Shown piece after piece: positions 1 through 9,865 of a DNA stretch of 64,000 nucleotides. Origin of the DNA: Lantana camara (taxonomy: Eukaryota > Streptophyta > Magnoliopsida > Lamiales > Verbenaceae); NCBI GenBank assembly GCA_037501455.1, contig CM074856.1, forward strand, positions 94,686,001 through 94,750,000, read 5' to 3'. The first letter of the stretch is position 1. Every line of letters begins with the position of its first letter. The notes under the pieces were generated by a model. The model was given only the letters and a program-made list of their open reading frames with translations, was not told the DNA's origin and ran no database searches. The position numbers and the translations under genes were made by a program.

Positions 1-698
1 TTGTGACCCGCCTGACCGTGTCTCAAATCCTGTCTTAACCCTGCAATGAACTTCCTTGACTTTCTCTTCTCATCCCGGGTGACGTGAGGAGCATATTTCC
101 CAAGCCTATTGAATACGGCGAGATATTGAGTCACCGTACGCGTACCTTGCTTTAGATCCATGAATTCCCGCTCCTTCCTCTCTCTTACTACTTCCGGTAC
201 AAAGCAGTCTCTGAATTCTCTCTTGAAAACCTCCCAAGTCACTTCCTCTTCATCCACTTCAAGTTTCTCTCTAGTTCGCTCCCGCCATTCATATGCATCT
301 CCATCAAGTTGGAATATAGCAAATTGAGCTTTCTCTTGCGTGGTGAATTGTCGGACTCCAAATATCCTCTCTAATCGTATCAACCAACCCTCCGAGACCG
401 CATCGTCAATAGAACCAGAAAATCGAGGGGGGTTGTAGCTCAAAAACACCCCATGAGGATCTCTATTGTTATAGTTTAGTGGAGGAGCTTGTTGTTCTGC
501 TTGTTGTGGTGGGGGAGCTTGAGCCCTCCGATGCTCTACATAATTGAAAACCGCTTCCATAAAATTCCCCATGTCCATCGGTGGTGCTTGTGGTTGGGTT
601 GGAGGCGTAGGAGATCGATCATGATGACGACGATGTCCGGGAGATCTCTCACGATGTCTACGTGGAGGCATCCTGTTCAAGAAATACTGAAAATGCAT
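1..698 (-). CDS. gag, N-terminal part, array unit 0 (cut by window edge)
   Basis: This is the first part of a Ty3/gypsy Gag (capsid) protein, reading leftwards from an ATG at 698, with a second in-frame ATG at 671 opening the conserved MPPRRHRERSPG segment. The frame is open to the left edge, so about 232 codons are visible. A basic, proline-rich N-terminus comes first, then the retrotransposon Gag domain with the [12 protein letters not shown] and GTRTVTQYLAVFNRL segments. The upstream ATG is chosen because the same MHxQ....RMP pattern starts Gag in element B. No stop is seen in the visible part, unlike in units 1 and 4. Since every other unit is broken in pol, this unit is probably also inactive. 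Confidence 0.8.
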   Translation of the reverse strand, partial: MHFQYFLNRMPPRRHRERSPGHRRHHDRSPTPPTQPQAPPMDMGNFMEAVFNYVEHRRAQAPPPQQAEQQAPPLNYNNRDPHGVFLSYNPPRFSGSIDDAVSEGWLIRLERIFGVRQFTTQEKAQFAIFQLDGDAYEWRERTREKLEVDEEEVTWEVFKREFRDCFVPEVVRERKEREFMDLKQGTRTVTQYLAVFNRLGKYAPHVTRDEKRKSRKFIAGLRQDLRHGQAGH

Positions 699-886
699 GC
701 TATTTTTAGTCCATGCATGCAAGTGCAATTACTTCGATCAAAATTCAAGATTTAAGGCACACAAGCACGTAAACAATGCATATGCAACACATTGACAAGT
801 TGTTCCTAAAGCCGAACGACCTAACTGACTCAACACGACACTAGAGCCCGGGTTTTGCAACCCTAAGCTCTGATACCACTTATGGA
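699..886 (-). other. Untranslated leader and primer-binding site, unit 0
   Basis: This is the short leader between LTR1 and gag. Read on the minus strand, 878-867 gives TGGTATCAGAGC, complementary to the 3' end of plant initiator-Met tRNA, a few bases inside the LTR edge. It would prime minus-strand DNA synthesis. The site marks LTR1 as the 5' LTR of unit 0. Confidence 0.85.
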
Positions 887-1660
887 TGTAGCACCCGAGC
901 GTAAGGTACCACATCCCCCACACCGAGACCCGACCCGTATATGAAATGGAAGTCCATACACGTGCCAAATCCACGGCGAACGGGGACACAACACACACGC
1001 TATGCTAGGTGGGACTAACCCTTAAACCAATCAACTCAAGAATCATAAAATCAGAGTTAAAATAATACGCGGAAGCAAGAATAACATAGCATATATACAG
1101 TGAGCCACCAAGCTCCGAAAATAGATATACAAGAGCATTCAAATATTCAACGGCACTCACGGCCTACAAAACATCATAACGCTCCAAGCATAAACTATGA
1201 TCAAATACAAAAGTAGCAACAAGAGTATAAACATATGAGACTGAAAAGAAGTGCTAAACATAAATGCAAGACCTAGACGACTTGTATTCCTGCCTAGCAC
1301 TCCTATACCTGCACAAAACAGCTGAAAACAACCGGGTTCAGTCTAAAAGAGACTGGAGGGTATAAAAACGGGGCATAATATATATTATATCGCATAAATT
1401 AAACACATACATGCAAGCCGTAATCCCGTGTGAAGTTTGATAAGAATTTACCAAGTGGTTAAAATAAAAGAAAACATCAACGGGATTACGACGTTCATTT
1501 TCATTCATAATTGTTCATAAGGGTTTAAGCTCGGCGAGTGAGCGTGCACAATCTCCAACCTTCTCCTCGTGTAATCATATCATAATTATTGGTTGTCATA
1601 CATATCTTTCGTGCACATACATAAATGATCATAATCATACATATACACCTTCTTCCTCCG

Positions 1661-1692
1661 GGTGGTGGACAAGTTAGCTAGACCTGACCACC
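1661..1692 (-). other. Conserved LTR stem-loop (GGTGGT / ACCACC)
   Basis: GGTGGT at 1661-1666 pairs with ACCACC at 1687-1692. At the matching place element B has GATGGC / GCCATC (10598-10625) and element F has GGTGGT / ACCACC with added GGG/CCC pairs (61500-61527). The paired change between B and the array suggests the structure, not just the sequence, was kept. Function unknown. Confidence 0.5.
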
Positions 1693-2529
1693 GGTTCATA
1701 CATAATGGCTAGTGAGGTACATGAATCCTCAAAAGCCCGACTAGCATTTCCTCGTCAAAACTCCTAACGAGGTCCGTTTCGTCGTAATTTGGTTGGAACT
1801 AGTGTATGGGATCACCGTCGGCCCTTGCCTCCCCGGATTGCCACATACACTAAGTCCCTGGGCCCGTGAACATAACATACATACAATCTCGCCAAAACAT
1901 AAGGTAGGATTTCATAATCAAAAGGGGTCATACGTTTGAAATCATTTACCCAAAATGACCCGATTTATAGAAATATACTATTTTGGCTTAAAACTTTACA
2001 CATAAGGGATTTATAGGGTTGTTTTAACTAGTAGAAAAAAAACCCACCTTTACCAAAGCAAAATAAAGGCACAAGCGTCTCAATGCTCGCCCTCGTCTCC
2101 GACCAAACCCGAATCTGTGCAAAAGAAAAGGTATGAGACTCAATGACCACATATGACGCTCGGCAATGAGGTGAATATGACAGGAATGTATAAATGATCA
2201 TATTATATCATAAAAATGTTCATGTGCACGATTAAGGAATTTAAATCATATAATCAAATCATTCGTTCATATAATTCATTTAATTTCATAATTTCATAAA
2301 TTCATATGTTCATATAAATTTCATAAATTCATAACATTCAAAACATTCATAATGCATATCAATTAATTCAAGAATTCATTTAATAAGCATAACACATAAT
2401 ATTCAAATTCACATTTAGGAATAAAATAAATAAAACGTTCAATCAATAGTCGGTAATTAAATACGCGAAATGGAAATCAATTAATTTCTAGAATTGAATT
2501 AAATCAAATAATATTTAAAATATATAATA

Positions 2530-2539
2530 AATATATATA

Positions 2540-2592
<53 letters not shown>

Positions 2593-2609
2593 ATAACATA
2601 TGTATATAC

Positions 2610-2660
<51 letters not shown>
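2530..2660. repeat. TA microsatellite in LTR1
   Basis: Two blocks of TA dinucleotides are split by a short non-repeat spacer. The homologous site is much shorter in LTR2 (about 30746-30782), LTR3 (38762-38782), LTR4 (46428-46445) and LTR5 (54286-54302), so it has changed length since the units were duplicated. Confidence 0.9.
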
Positions 2661-3010
2661 GTACACACACACAAACATACCCATGCATGCATTATATATT
2701 ACAATATATACATTAAAACATGCAACACTCCAACCATGCATGCAATTACTATAATACCATGCACACAATTCACAGCCATGCATATACGCACACACATTAC
2801 ACAATTATACATAATATACATATATACGCATGCAATTACACACACACACACACACACAAGCATTTATATATACATTATATATATAAGCCATGAATGCAAA
2901 ACTCCATCAGTTCAAGCACACACACACAACACTAAACACAGCAGCCAAGCATTTAAACAGCAGTAGCAGCAGATCCTGGAAAACGCAGCAAAAGAGATCA
3001 AGGAAAACGG

Positions 3011-3133
3011 GGTGACACCCCCTGTCACCCTCCAAACCTAGACCGAGACACCCCCGTGTCTCGGTACAGCAAACCCAGCCCACACAGCACCCCCGTTCCT
3101 CGCTGGAACGGGCAAAAACGGCACCCCCGTGCC
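3011..3133 (-). other. Cluster of four short hairpins, LTR1
   Basis: Four perfect inverted repeats lie within 123 bp. GGTGACA / TGTCACC surrounds CCCCC (3011-3029). ACCGAGACAC / GTGTCTCGGT surrounds CCCC (3042-3065). CCCGTTCC / GGAACGGG surrounds TCGCT (3092-3112). GGCAC / GTGCC surrounds CCCC (3120-3133). Three of them share a CAC-CCCC-GTG-like core with different outer arms. On the transcribed strand the loops are runs of G. The same cluster occurs in the other array LTRs and in element B. Confidence 0.75.
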
Positions 3134-4091
3134 ACGCACCAGCAACCCCCTGGAACAGATAGCAAAACGTGCAGAAACAGGGCAGAAATTCCCAGCAAGA
3201 AAGAAGGCAACAAAGGCAGCTATACAAGGTACAAAATGCAGCATAAACTCAACAAGAACACACACCACAAAGCCACGAACTGGACAGCAAAAGAAAGAAG
3301 GGAAAACAGCAGCTTTGACAGCTGAAAACCAGCGTGAAAAACAGGGCCAAGCTTACGGAAAAACAGAGCATGCTTGCTCTCAGTTCATACGACTCAGATC
3401 AGATCCAAAAAGCCCAACAAATGTGCAGCAAAACATCATAAATCCAACACATAATTTAGTCCCAAACAAGCTCACACAAGAAGGAAACCGTACGTGACAA
3501 ACATGTGGGATTTCTCAAAAGATCATAAATGATATCTCATAAATATTTCAACCACCATGAAATCTACGACAATAAATGATATGAGGATGTCAAAACAATC
3601 AATCTAAAGCTTGGAATCAATCAAAACCATTGAGAATCGAAGGAGATCAAGAAATTGCCCAAAATCCTCTATTTTCGGAAAAACAGTCCAGGATGAAGAA
3701 ACCATGCTCAAATTCATGAATGAAAGGGTGGAAATGATCAGAATTAAACATATAATACAATCCTAAACTTACCTTGATGATTGGATGAAGTTTGGATGAG
3801 ATTTGAGCTTCAAAATCTCCAAGGTTGAAGGGTTACGGGACTGGAATGAGAAGCAGTAGTTTTGGCTGAATTTTTGGGGATTGTGTGAGGGTTATCTCGG
3901 TTAGGACTTGAAATATCATGATAGGTGGTTGAGTTAGGGTTTAAAGGAATCAAACCATGGTTAATTTGGTTATGGTTTGGATGAGATATGGCTCATTTTG
4001 TACAGCAAGGTCAAATTGGCCGCCGAATCGTTTTTCGGTTGGATTTCGGAGGTCCAAACGACTTAGGAAAAATATAAGGCTAAGTTTAATA

Positions 4092-4146
4092 AACTCGAAT
4101 TTTCGTTACGAGTTCAGCAGAGTTGACAGAACTTGAATCCGAGTTC
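4092..4146 (-). other. Pair of AACTCG / CGAGTT inverted repeats
   Basis: AACTCG (4092-4097) can pair with CGAGTT (4109-4114), and GAACTTG (4129-4135) with CGAGTTC (4140-4146). In LTR2 the second is a clean 8-bp stem, GGAACTCG / CGAGTTCC around AATC (32245-32264). Elements E (57393-57412) and F (63618-63640, 63654-63673) keep the block. It lies 630-690 bp inside the sense-strand start of the LTR. Confidence 0.5.
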
Positions 4147-4562
4147 CCGACCTCAAGATATTAAATTCGGAACCAAGGGTACGCTAAGTGCTCGTTAGCC
4201 CCGATTTGGTTCCTCAAATCAAATTAAATTCGTTAACAAATCAAATCAATTCGAAAATGTAAACCGAGCATAAAATCAGGTACATAACACATATATTTAC
4301 GACATACTACAAATTCGGGGCATTTCAATATCATTTCATATAAGAACGATGCACAAAATGAATAATAAGCACATTCCATGCAAAAATATAATTCCCATGC
4401 AAAAACATTTAAATAAATAAATTAAATCTAATATTAAATAAATTATATTAAACACATAATTAATTAACTAAAACATGATTAATTAACATAACATATAATT
4501 AGCATAATCATTAAATTAATACTAATATAAACGAACGTATACATATATACTTAAAGAAATAA

Positions 4563-4565
<3 letters not shown>

Positions 4566-4606
<41 letters not shown>

Positions 4607-4623
4607 CGATATATATATATATA
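4566..4623. repeat. Second TA microsatellite in LTR1
   Basis: TA dinucleotide run interrupted by AATACGA. The homologous site is short in LTR2 (about 32684-32715) and LTR5 (about 56204-56235), long in LTR4 (about 48176-48237), and deleted in LTR3. Confidence 0.9.
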
Positions 4624-4777
4624 TTAGAATTAATAATATATTAAAATAAAATATAATAAAATAATATAATAACAATTTATAATAAAATTAAATATGAAAC
4701 ACGTAAAAACAATTAATTCGCGCAAATAGGTAAACACATACGCCCTACCTTTAAGTCCGGAAAGTCGGGGCGTTACA

Positions 4778-4795
4778 ATCTCTCCCCCATAAAAG
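4778..4795 (-). other. Polypurine tract, unit 1
   Basis: Minus-strand CTTTTATGGGGGAGAGAT directly precedes the LTR start TGTAACG. It would prime plus-strand DNA synthesis. One base differs from units 2 and 4, which read TTAAGGGGGAGAGAT. Confidence 0.85.
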
Positions 4796-4810
4796 AATCC
4801 GTCCTCGGAT

Positions 4811-6064
4811 TCACTGCTCGCTCGAAAATAACTCGGGGTGAAACCTTTTCATCTTATCCTCCGTCTCCCACGTAGCCTCTTCGGTTTTATCACTTCTCCA
4901 AAGAACCTTGACTAGTGGAATACGCCGATTTCGAAGTTCCTGAAATTTTCGATCCAATATCTTAATCGGCCTCTGAACGAAGGTGAGATCCGGTTCTAAT
5001 TCCACTTCTTCAACCGGTAGAACCTCGGACTCGTCTCGAAAATACTTTCGGAGCTGTGAAACATGGAACACGTTATGAATTCCAGTTAAATTCGGAGGCA
5101 AGTCCAATCGATAAACCGTATCCCCAGTCTTCTCTAGAATCTCATATGGTCCCATATACCGAGGGTTTAATTTTCCTCCCCGTCCAATCCTTGAGAACCC
5201 TTTTCGTGGGGAAGCCTTTAAGAAAACCCTATCTCCAATCTCAAATTCCAAATTCTTCCTCCGAAGATCTGCATAACTCTTTTGTCGATCCTGAGCGGCC
5301 TTCATCCGTTGTCTAATTATCTGGACCTTATCAATAGCCTCTTGTACAACCTTAGAGGGTTTTTCCTTCTTTTCCCCTCTTTTAATCCCTTCTTGCTTGG
5401 TCCAATTCCATTCCTCCAAGTCCAAGAACAACGGTGATCGACATTTACGTCCATAAAGAGCTTCAAAAGGGGCCATTTCAATCGAGGCTTCATAGCTATT
5501 GTAGTAAGCAAACTCGATTAACGGCAACTGCTCATTCCACGAGCTTTGAAAGTCCAATGCACATGCTCTCAACAGATCCTCTAGATACTTAATCAACCTT
5601 TCTGATTGTCCGTCGGTCTGAGGATGGAAAGCTATGCTGAATTGAAGCCTTGTTCCCAAACACTTCTGTAATTCTTGCCATAACCTTGAAGTAAATCTGG
5701 GATCCCGATCCGAGACAATACTAACAGGTACACCATGAAGCCTGACAATCTCATCATTGTATCTCTTGGCCAACCTACTCACTTTATCGGACATCCTGAT
5801 AGCAAGAAAATGAGCCGATTTCGTCAACCTGTCCATGATAACCCAAATTCCATCGAAACCTCCTCTCACTCTTGGTAATCCCGAAACAAAATCCATAGCT
5901 ATTTGTTCCCATTTCCATTCCGGGATAGGCAATGGTCTCAGTAGCCCCGATGGCTTCTGATGTTCTGCCTTAATCACTTGACAAGTCATGCAGTGTTTCA
6001 CGAAGTTGATAACATCCCGTTTCAATCCATTCCACCAATAGGATTGTTTAAGATCCTTATACAT
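4811..6064 (-). pseudogene. Integrase plus chromodomain, unit 1 (pol C-terminal part)
   Basis: An open 417-codon frame encodes most of a gypsy integrase. It has the CMTC half of the zinc-binding module (C25, C28), a core with D58 (MDF), D119 (SDRDP) and E155 (DGQSER), a 35-residue D-E spacing, then the GPY/F region (NPRYMGPYEIL) and a C-terminal chromodomain (about 365-412, with KVLWRS and ATWE). Integrase inserts the cDNA; the chromodomain of this lineage is thought to direct it to chromatin marks. The frame starts at an internal Met because a frameshift just upstream separates it from the His pair of the zinc module, so it is a fragment of the original polyprotein. It ends 33 bp from the LTR. 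Confidence 0.85.
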
Positions 6065-7719
6065 CTTGTTCCTCCGGGATGTATCGAATACCCTGACCGA
6101 TGGGCTTCCTAAAAAACAATCCTTTTTAACTCTTCCGGGACAACAACTCTATTCTTGAATCTTAAAAGTCCCGTATCATCAAACCCAAACGGACACTCTG
6201 AATCAGCTCGAGCTTTCCCAGCTAATTTCTGAACCTCGGGATCAATCCTCTGAGCATCAAATAACCTCTTTTTAAGATCTGGTCGAACCGTAATATTCCG
6301 AATACTATCCCTCAATCTGAACAACTCATTCTCATCTCCAATTTCCACTTTCACATCGGACACACTAGTTTTCCTACTAAGTGTATCCGTGACCAAATTG
6401 GCTTTGCCGGGATGGTATCGGATTGTACACTCATAATCCGCCAAAAGTTCCATCCAACGCCGTTGTCTCTTATTCAATTCCTTTTGCGAGAATAAGTATT
6501 GGAGACTCTTGTGATCGGAGAAGACCTCGAACGAAATTCCATAAAGATAGTGTCTCCACTTACCCAGAGCAAAGATCACTGCGCTAATTCCAAATCGTGA
6601 GTGAGGTAGTTCTGTTCATGCTCTTTCAATTTCCTTGAGGCATAGGCGATTACTCTTCCATTTTGCATCAACACACATCCCAAACCTTCCTTTGAGGCGT
6701 CCGTATAAACTGTATATCCTTCTGTACCTTCGGGAAGTGCTAATACAGGAGCGGTGGTCAACTTCTCCTTTAAAAGTTGAAAGCTAGCTTCATATGCCTC
6801 GTCCCACTCAAACTTAACCGTTTTCTTAGTCAATCGGGTTAAAGGAGCTGCAATCTTTGAGAAATCCTGAACTAATCTCCGATAGTAGCCTGCCAAACCC
6901 AAGAAACTCCTTACTTCTGAAGCATTTTTCGGGCTTTGCCATTGAACAACCGTCTCAATCTTAGAAGGGTCTACTTCCAAACCTTTCCTTGAAATAATAT
7001 GACCTAGAAATGCTACCCGATCAATCCAGAACTCGCATTTGCTAAACTTAGCATACAACCGATGCTCTCTTAAGGTATCCAACACAATTCTGAGATGCCT
7101 TACATGATCCTCCGGAGTTCTCTTCCCGGATCTTCAATTGATAATATCCTTGTCTCAAATCCAATTTTGAGTATATCCCAGAACCTTGTAACATGTCGAA
7201 TAAATCCTCAATATGGGGCAAAGGATACTTATTCTTTACAGTCATCCGATTAAGCTCCCGGTAATCTATACACATTCTTAAGGTTCCATCCTTTCTTAAC
7301 AAAGAGAACTGGAGCACCCCAATGTGACGAACTTGGCCGTATATATTCAACTTTGAGCAATTCCTCTAATTGAATCTTTAACTCTTTCAATTCAGCCGGA
7401 TATTCTTTCCCTTCAATCAAAACTGAACACTCCCGAATCAACTGATCTGTCTGAAGACTACCACCCAGTGGCGAACTCACCAAATAACAAGAAGAAAAAA
7501 AAGAAAATAACAGGCAAGCACAGAATAGCAACTAAGTCACAAGAAATAAAGGAATGCGTGGCACCCGAATCAAAGAGTGCATGAATGCTCATGTTATGTA
7601 TGCATAGGGTACCTTCTACCATTGCTGTGGGATCGATCTCTGCATCTTGCTCTTCACCTTCGAGGGCGTAAGCACGAGCCTGAATCATTGGCCTTTGAAC
7701 TCCCTTTTTAAATCCCGGA
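6065..7719 (-). pseudogene. Protease-RT-RNase H remnant, unit 1
   Basis: Broken pol. The protease DSGATHSF motif begins at 7571. A frameshift follows at about 7500. A deletion near 7395 joins EGKEYPA to ELKELK, losing about 130 residues compared with element B. A 2-nt loss after VLFVKK shifts the frame. A second deletion near 7120-7130 removes about 165 nt compared with element E, including the FIDD catalytic motif of reverse transcriptase. RT thumb and RNase H are recognisable ([17 protein letters not shown]). Private to this unit is the loss of one base near 6583, which ends the RNase H frame at LELAQ. The final frame ends EELKRIVF at 6109. No functional polymerase is possible. Confidence 0.88.
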
Positions 7720-8795
7720 TTCTTGTCGGGGCATGTATCCGCCATATGATCAGCTTTTCCACATATTAGGCATAAACCCAACCTCTTCCAGCATTTGTGA
7801 TAGTTGTGAGTTGGCCCTCCACAATATGTGCATGGTGGCTTGGACAATCATGCTTCACTTGGAATTTGTCGATCTGAAGATGTTACGGGTAAAGCCTTTG
7901 GAGCTTGGGAAGCTTGTCCTCCCATTCATGGTCTCTTGAAAGGACCTTTGGGTGGAGGAGTAGCTTGAACCATAGGTCGCTTTCCCGAACTTGTTCCAGA
8001 ACCTCGCCCCATCGGTGGCCTAAAAATCGGATCTTTCTTCTTATACTCCTCTTTTTGGACGAGAGCCCTTTGTACCGTATCGACAAAAGACTCGAAATTG
8101 TGACCCGCCTGACCGTGTCTCAAATCCTGTCTTAACCCCGCAATGAACTTCCTTGGCTTTCTCTTCTCATCCCGGGTGACGTGAGGAGCTTATTTCCCAA
8201 GCCTATTGAATACGGCGAGATATTGAGTCACCGTACGCGTACCTTGCTTTAGATCCATGAATTCTTGCTCCTTCCTCTCTCTTACAACTTCCGGTACAAA
8301 GCAGTCTATGAATTCTCTCTTGAAAACCTCCCAAGTCACTTCCTCTTCATCCACTTCAAGTTTCTCTCTAGTTTGTTCCCACCATTCATATGCATCTCCA
8401 TCAAGTTGGAATATAGCAAATTGAGCTTTCTCTTGCGTGGTGAATTGTCGGACTCCAAATATCCTCTCTAATCGTATCAACCAACCCTCCGAGACCGCAT
8501 CGTCAATAGAACCAGAAAATCGAGGGGGGTTGTAGCTCAAAAACACCCCATGAGGATCTCTATTGTTATGGTTTAGTGGAGGAGCTTGTTGTTCTGCTTG
8601 TTGTGGTGGGGGAGCTTGAGCCCTCCGATGCTCTACATAATTGAAAACCGCTTCCATAAAATTCCCCATGTCCATCGGTGGTGCTTGTGGTTGGGGTGGA
8701 GGCGTAGGAGATCGATCATGATGACGACGATGTCCGGGAGATCTCTCACGATGTCTACGTGGAGGCATCCTGTTCAAGAAATACTGAAAATGCAT
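7720..8795 (-). pseudogene. gag with zinc knuckles, unit 1
   Basis: Gag core followed by two CX2CX4HX4C zinc knuckles (CTYCGGPTHNYHKC and [14 protein letters not shown], within 7731-7832), the nucleic-acid-binding part of the nucleocapsid. Three stops break it. A TAA at 8190-8192 is private to this unit (TAT to TAA after FNRLGK). A TGA at 7926-7928 after GPFKRP is shared by all four complete units. A TGA at 7848-7850 just before the knuckles is shared with units 2 and 3 but not 4. The start is the ATG at 8795, with the in-frame MPPRRH at 8768. Confidence 0.85.
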
Positions 8796-8983
8796 GCTAT
8801 TTTTAGTCCATGCATGCAAGTGCAATTACTTCGATCAAAATTCAAGATTTAAGGCACACAAGCACGTAAACAATGCATATGCAACACATTGACAAGTTGT
8901 TCCTAAAGCCGATCGACCTAACTGACTCAACACGACACTAGAGCCCGGGTTTTGCAACCCTAAGCTCTGATACCACTTAAGGA
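8796..8983 (-). other. Leader and primer-binding site, unit 1
   Basis: The initiator-Met primer site TGGTATCAGAGC reads on the minus strand at 8975-8964, eight bases from the LTR2 edge. Confidence 0.85.
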
Positions 8984-9487
8984 TGTAGCACCCGAGCGTA
9001 AGGTACCACATCCCCCGCACCGAGACCCGACCCGTATATGAAATGGAAGTCCATACACGTGCCAAATCCACGGCGAACGGGGACACAACACACACGCTAT
9101 GCTAGGCGGGACTAACCCTTAAACCAATCAACTCAAGAATCATAAAATCAGAGTTAAAATAATACGCGGAAGCAAGAATAACATAGCATATATACAGTGA
9201 GCCACCAAGCTCCGAAAATAGATATACAAGAGTATTCAAATATTCAACGGCACTCACGGCCTACAAAACATCATAACGCTCCAAGCATAAACTATGATCA
9301 AATACAAAAGTAGCAACAAGAGTATGAACATATGAGACTGAAAAGAAGTGCTAAACATAAATGCAAGACCTAGACGACTTATATTCCCGCCTAGCACTCC
9401 TATACCTGCACAAAACAGCTGAAAACAACCGGGTTCAGTCTAAAAGAGACTGGAGGGTATAAAAACGGGGCATAATATATATTATAT
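8984..9487 (-). repeat. LTR2 of the array, left segment
   Basis: The first 504 bp (plus-strand order) of LTR2, starting TGTAGCACCCGAGCG and cut by the copia element after TATAT (9483-9487). It resumes at 29551. The join matches the uninterrupted sequence in LTR1 around 1391. Nothing else is seen in it. Confidence 0.93.
9483..9487. repeat. Copia target-site duplication, left copy
   Basis: TATAT, repeated at 29546-29550. LTR1 has it once, at 1386-1390. Confidence 0.9.
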
Positions 9488-9865
9488 TGTTAGGAATAGT
9501 GCCCTAGAAAGCTGATTGTATATCCGCTTTGTGCTTTTCCTTATTGTAATCACAGACAATCTTTGAATAAAATAACGAATTGAGGCAACACTTCTTTATA
9601 TGCTCTTGTTTGGTATGTGTTTACTTTAGCTGTGCATGTATGAGAACTCCCCTAATCCTGATGACTTTAGGACTCTACCATTTAGGTGAAATGGTTCATG
9701 AAACGAGCCCTATATCACATAAGTCATGATTAGTAAAATACTCCAAGCCGATGAGTCCTACAGACAGTGGGAGTGTCAACCTGACTCCTCTAAGGCTTGC
9801 TTGTGGGATCACGCCCTTAAGAAGGACCACCTTGTTTCATGGAGGTGCAAAGTGTATAGTTGATA
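9488..9865 (+). repeat. Copia 5' LTR, left segment
   Basis: Begins TGTTAGGAATAGTGCC and is cut by element B after TGATA (9861-9865). It matches 27613-27990 of the 3' LTR with a few substitutions. Confidence 0.95.

Larger units (their letters stand above)
887..4777 (-). repeat. LTR1 of the gypsy array (3891 bp)
   Basis: On the minus strand the LTR begins TGTAACGCCCCGAC (right edge) and ends GGTGCTACA (left edge), so the termini are TG...CA. It serves as the 3' LTR of unit 1 and the 5' LTR of unit 0. It contains no gene; its open frames are chance. Identifiable contents are a conserved stem-loop (1661-1692), TA microsatellites (2530-2660 and 4566-4623), a CA run near 2838-2860, a hairpin cluster (3011-3133) and an inverted-repeat pair (4092-4146). 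It is the longest of the five array LTRs, mainly because its microsatellites are expanded. Confidence 0.92.

Noticed and set aside
2499..2966. Open frames of repeated Tyr-Ile or Thr-His residues in LTRs
   Set aside because: Translations of TA and CA microsatellites, repeated in each LTR with no coding character.
2907..3497. Open frames of 60-122 codons over the hairpin cluster and its flank, repeated in each LTR
   Set aside because: They lie on both strands of a non-coding LTR, and one or more is broken or changed in length from copy to copy.
3900..4000. TTAGGGTTTA strings resembling telomere repeat
   Set aside because: Single occurrences within LTR copies, not tandem.
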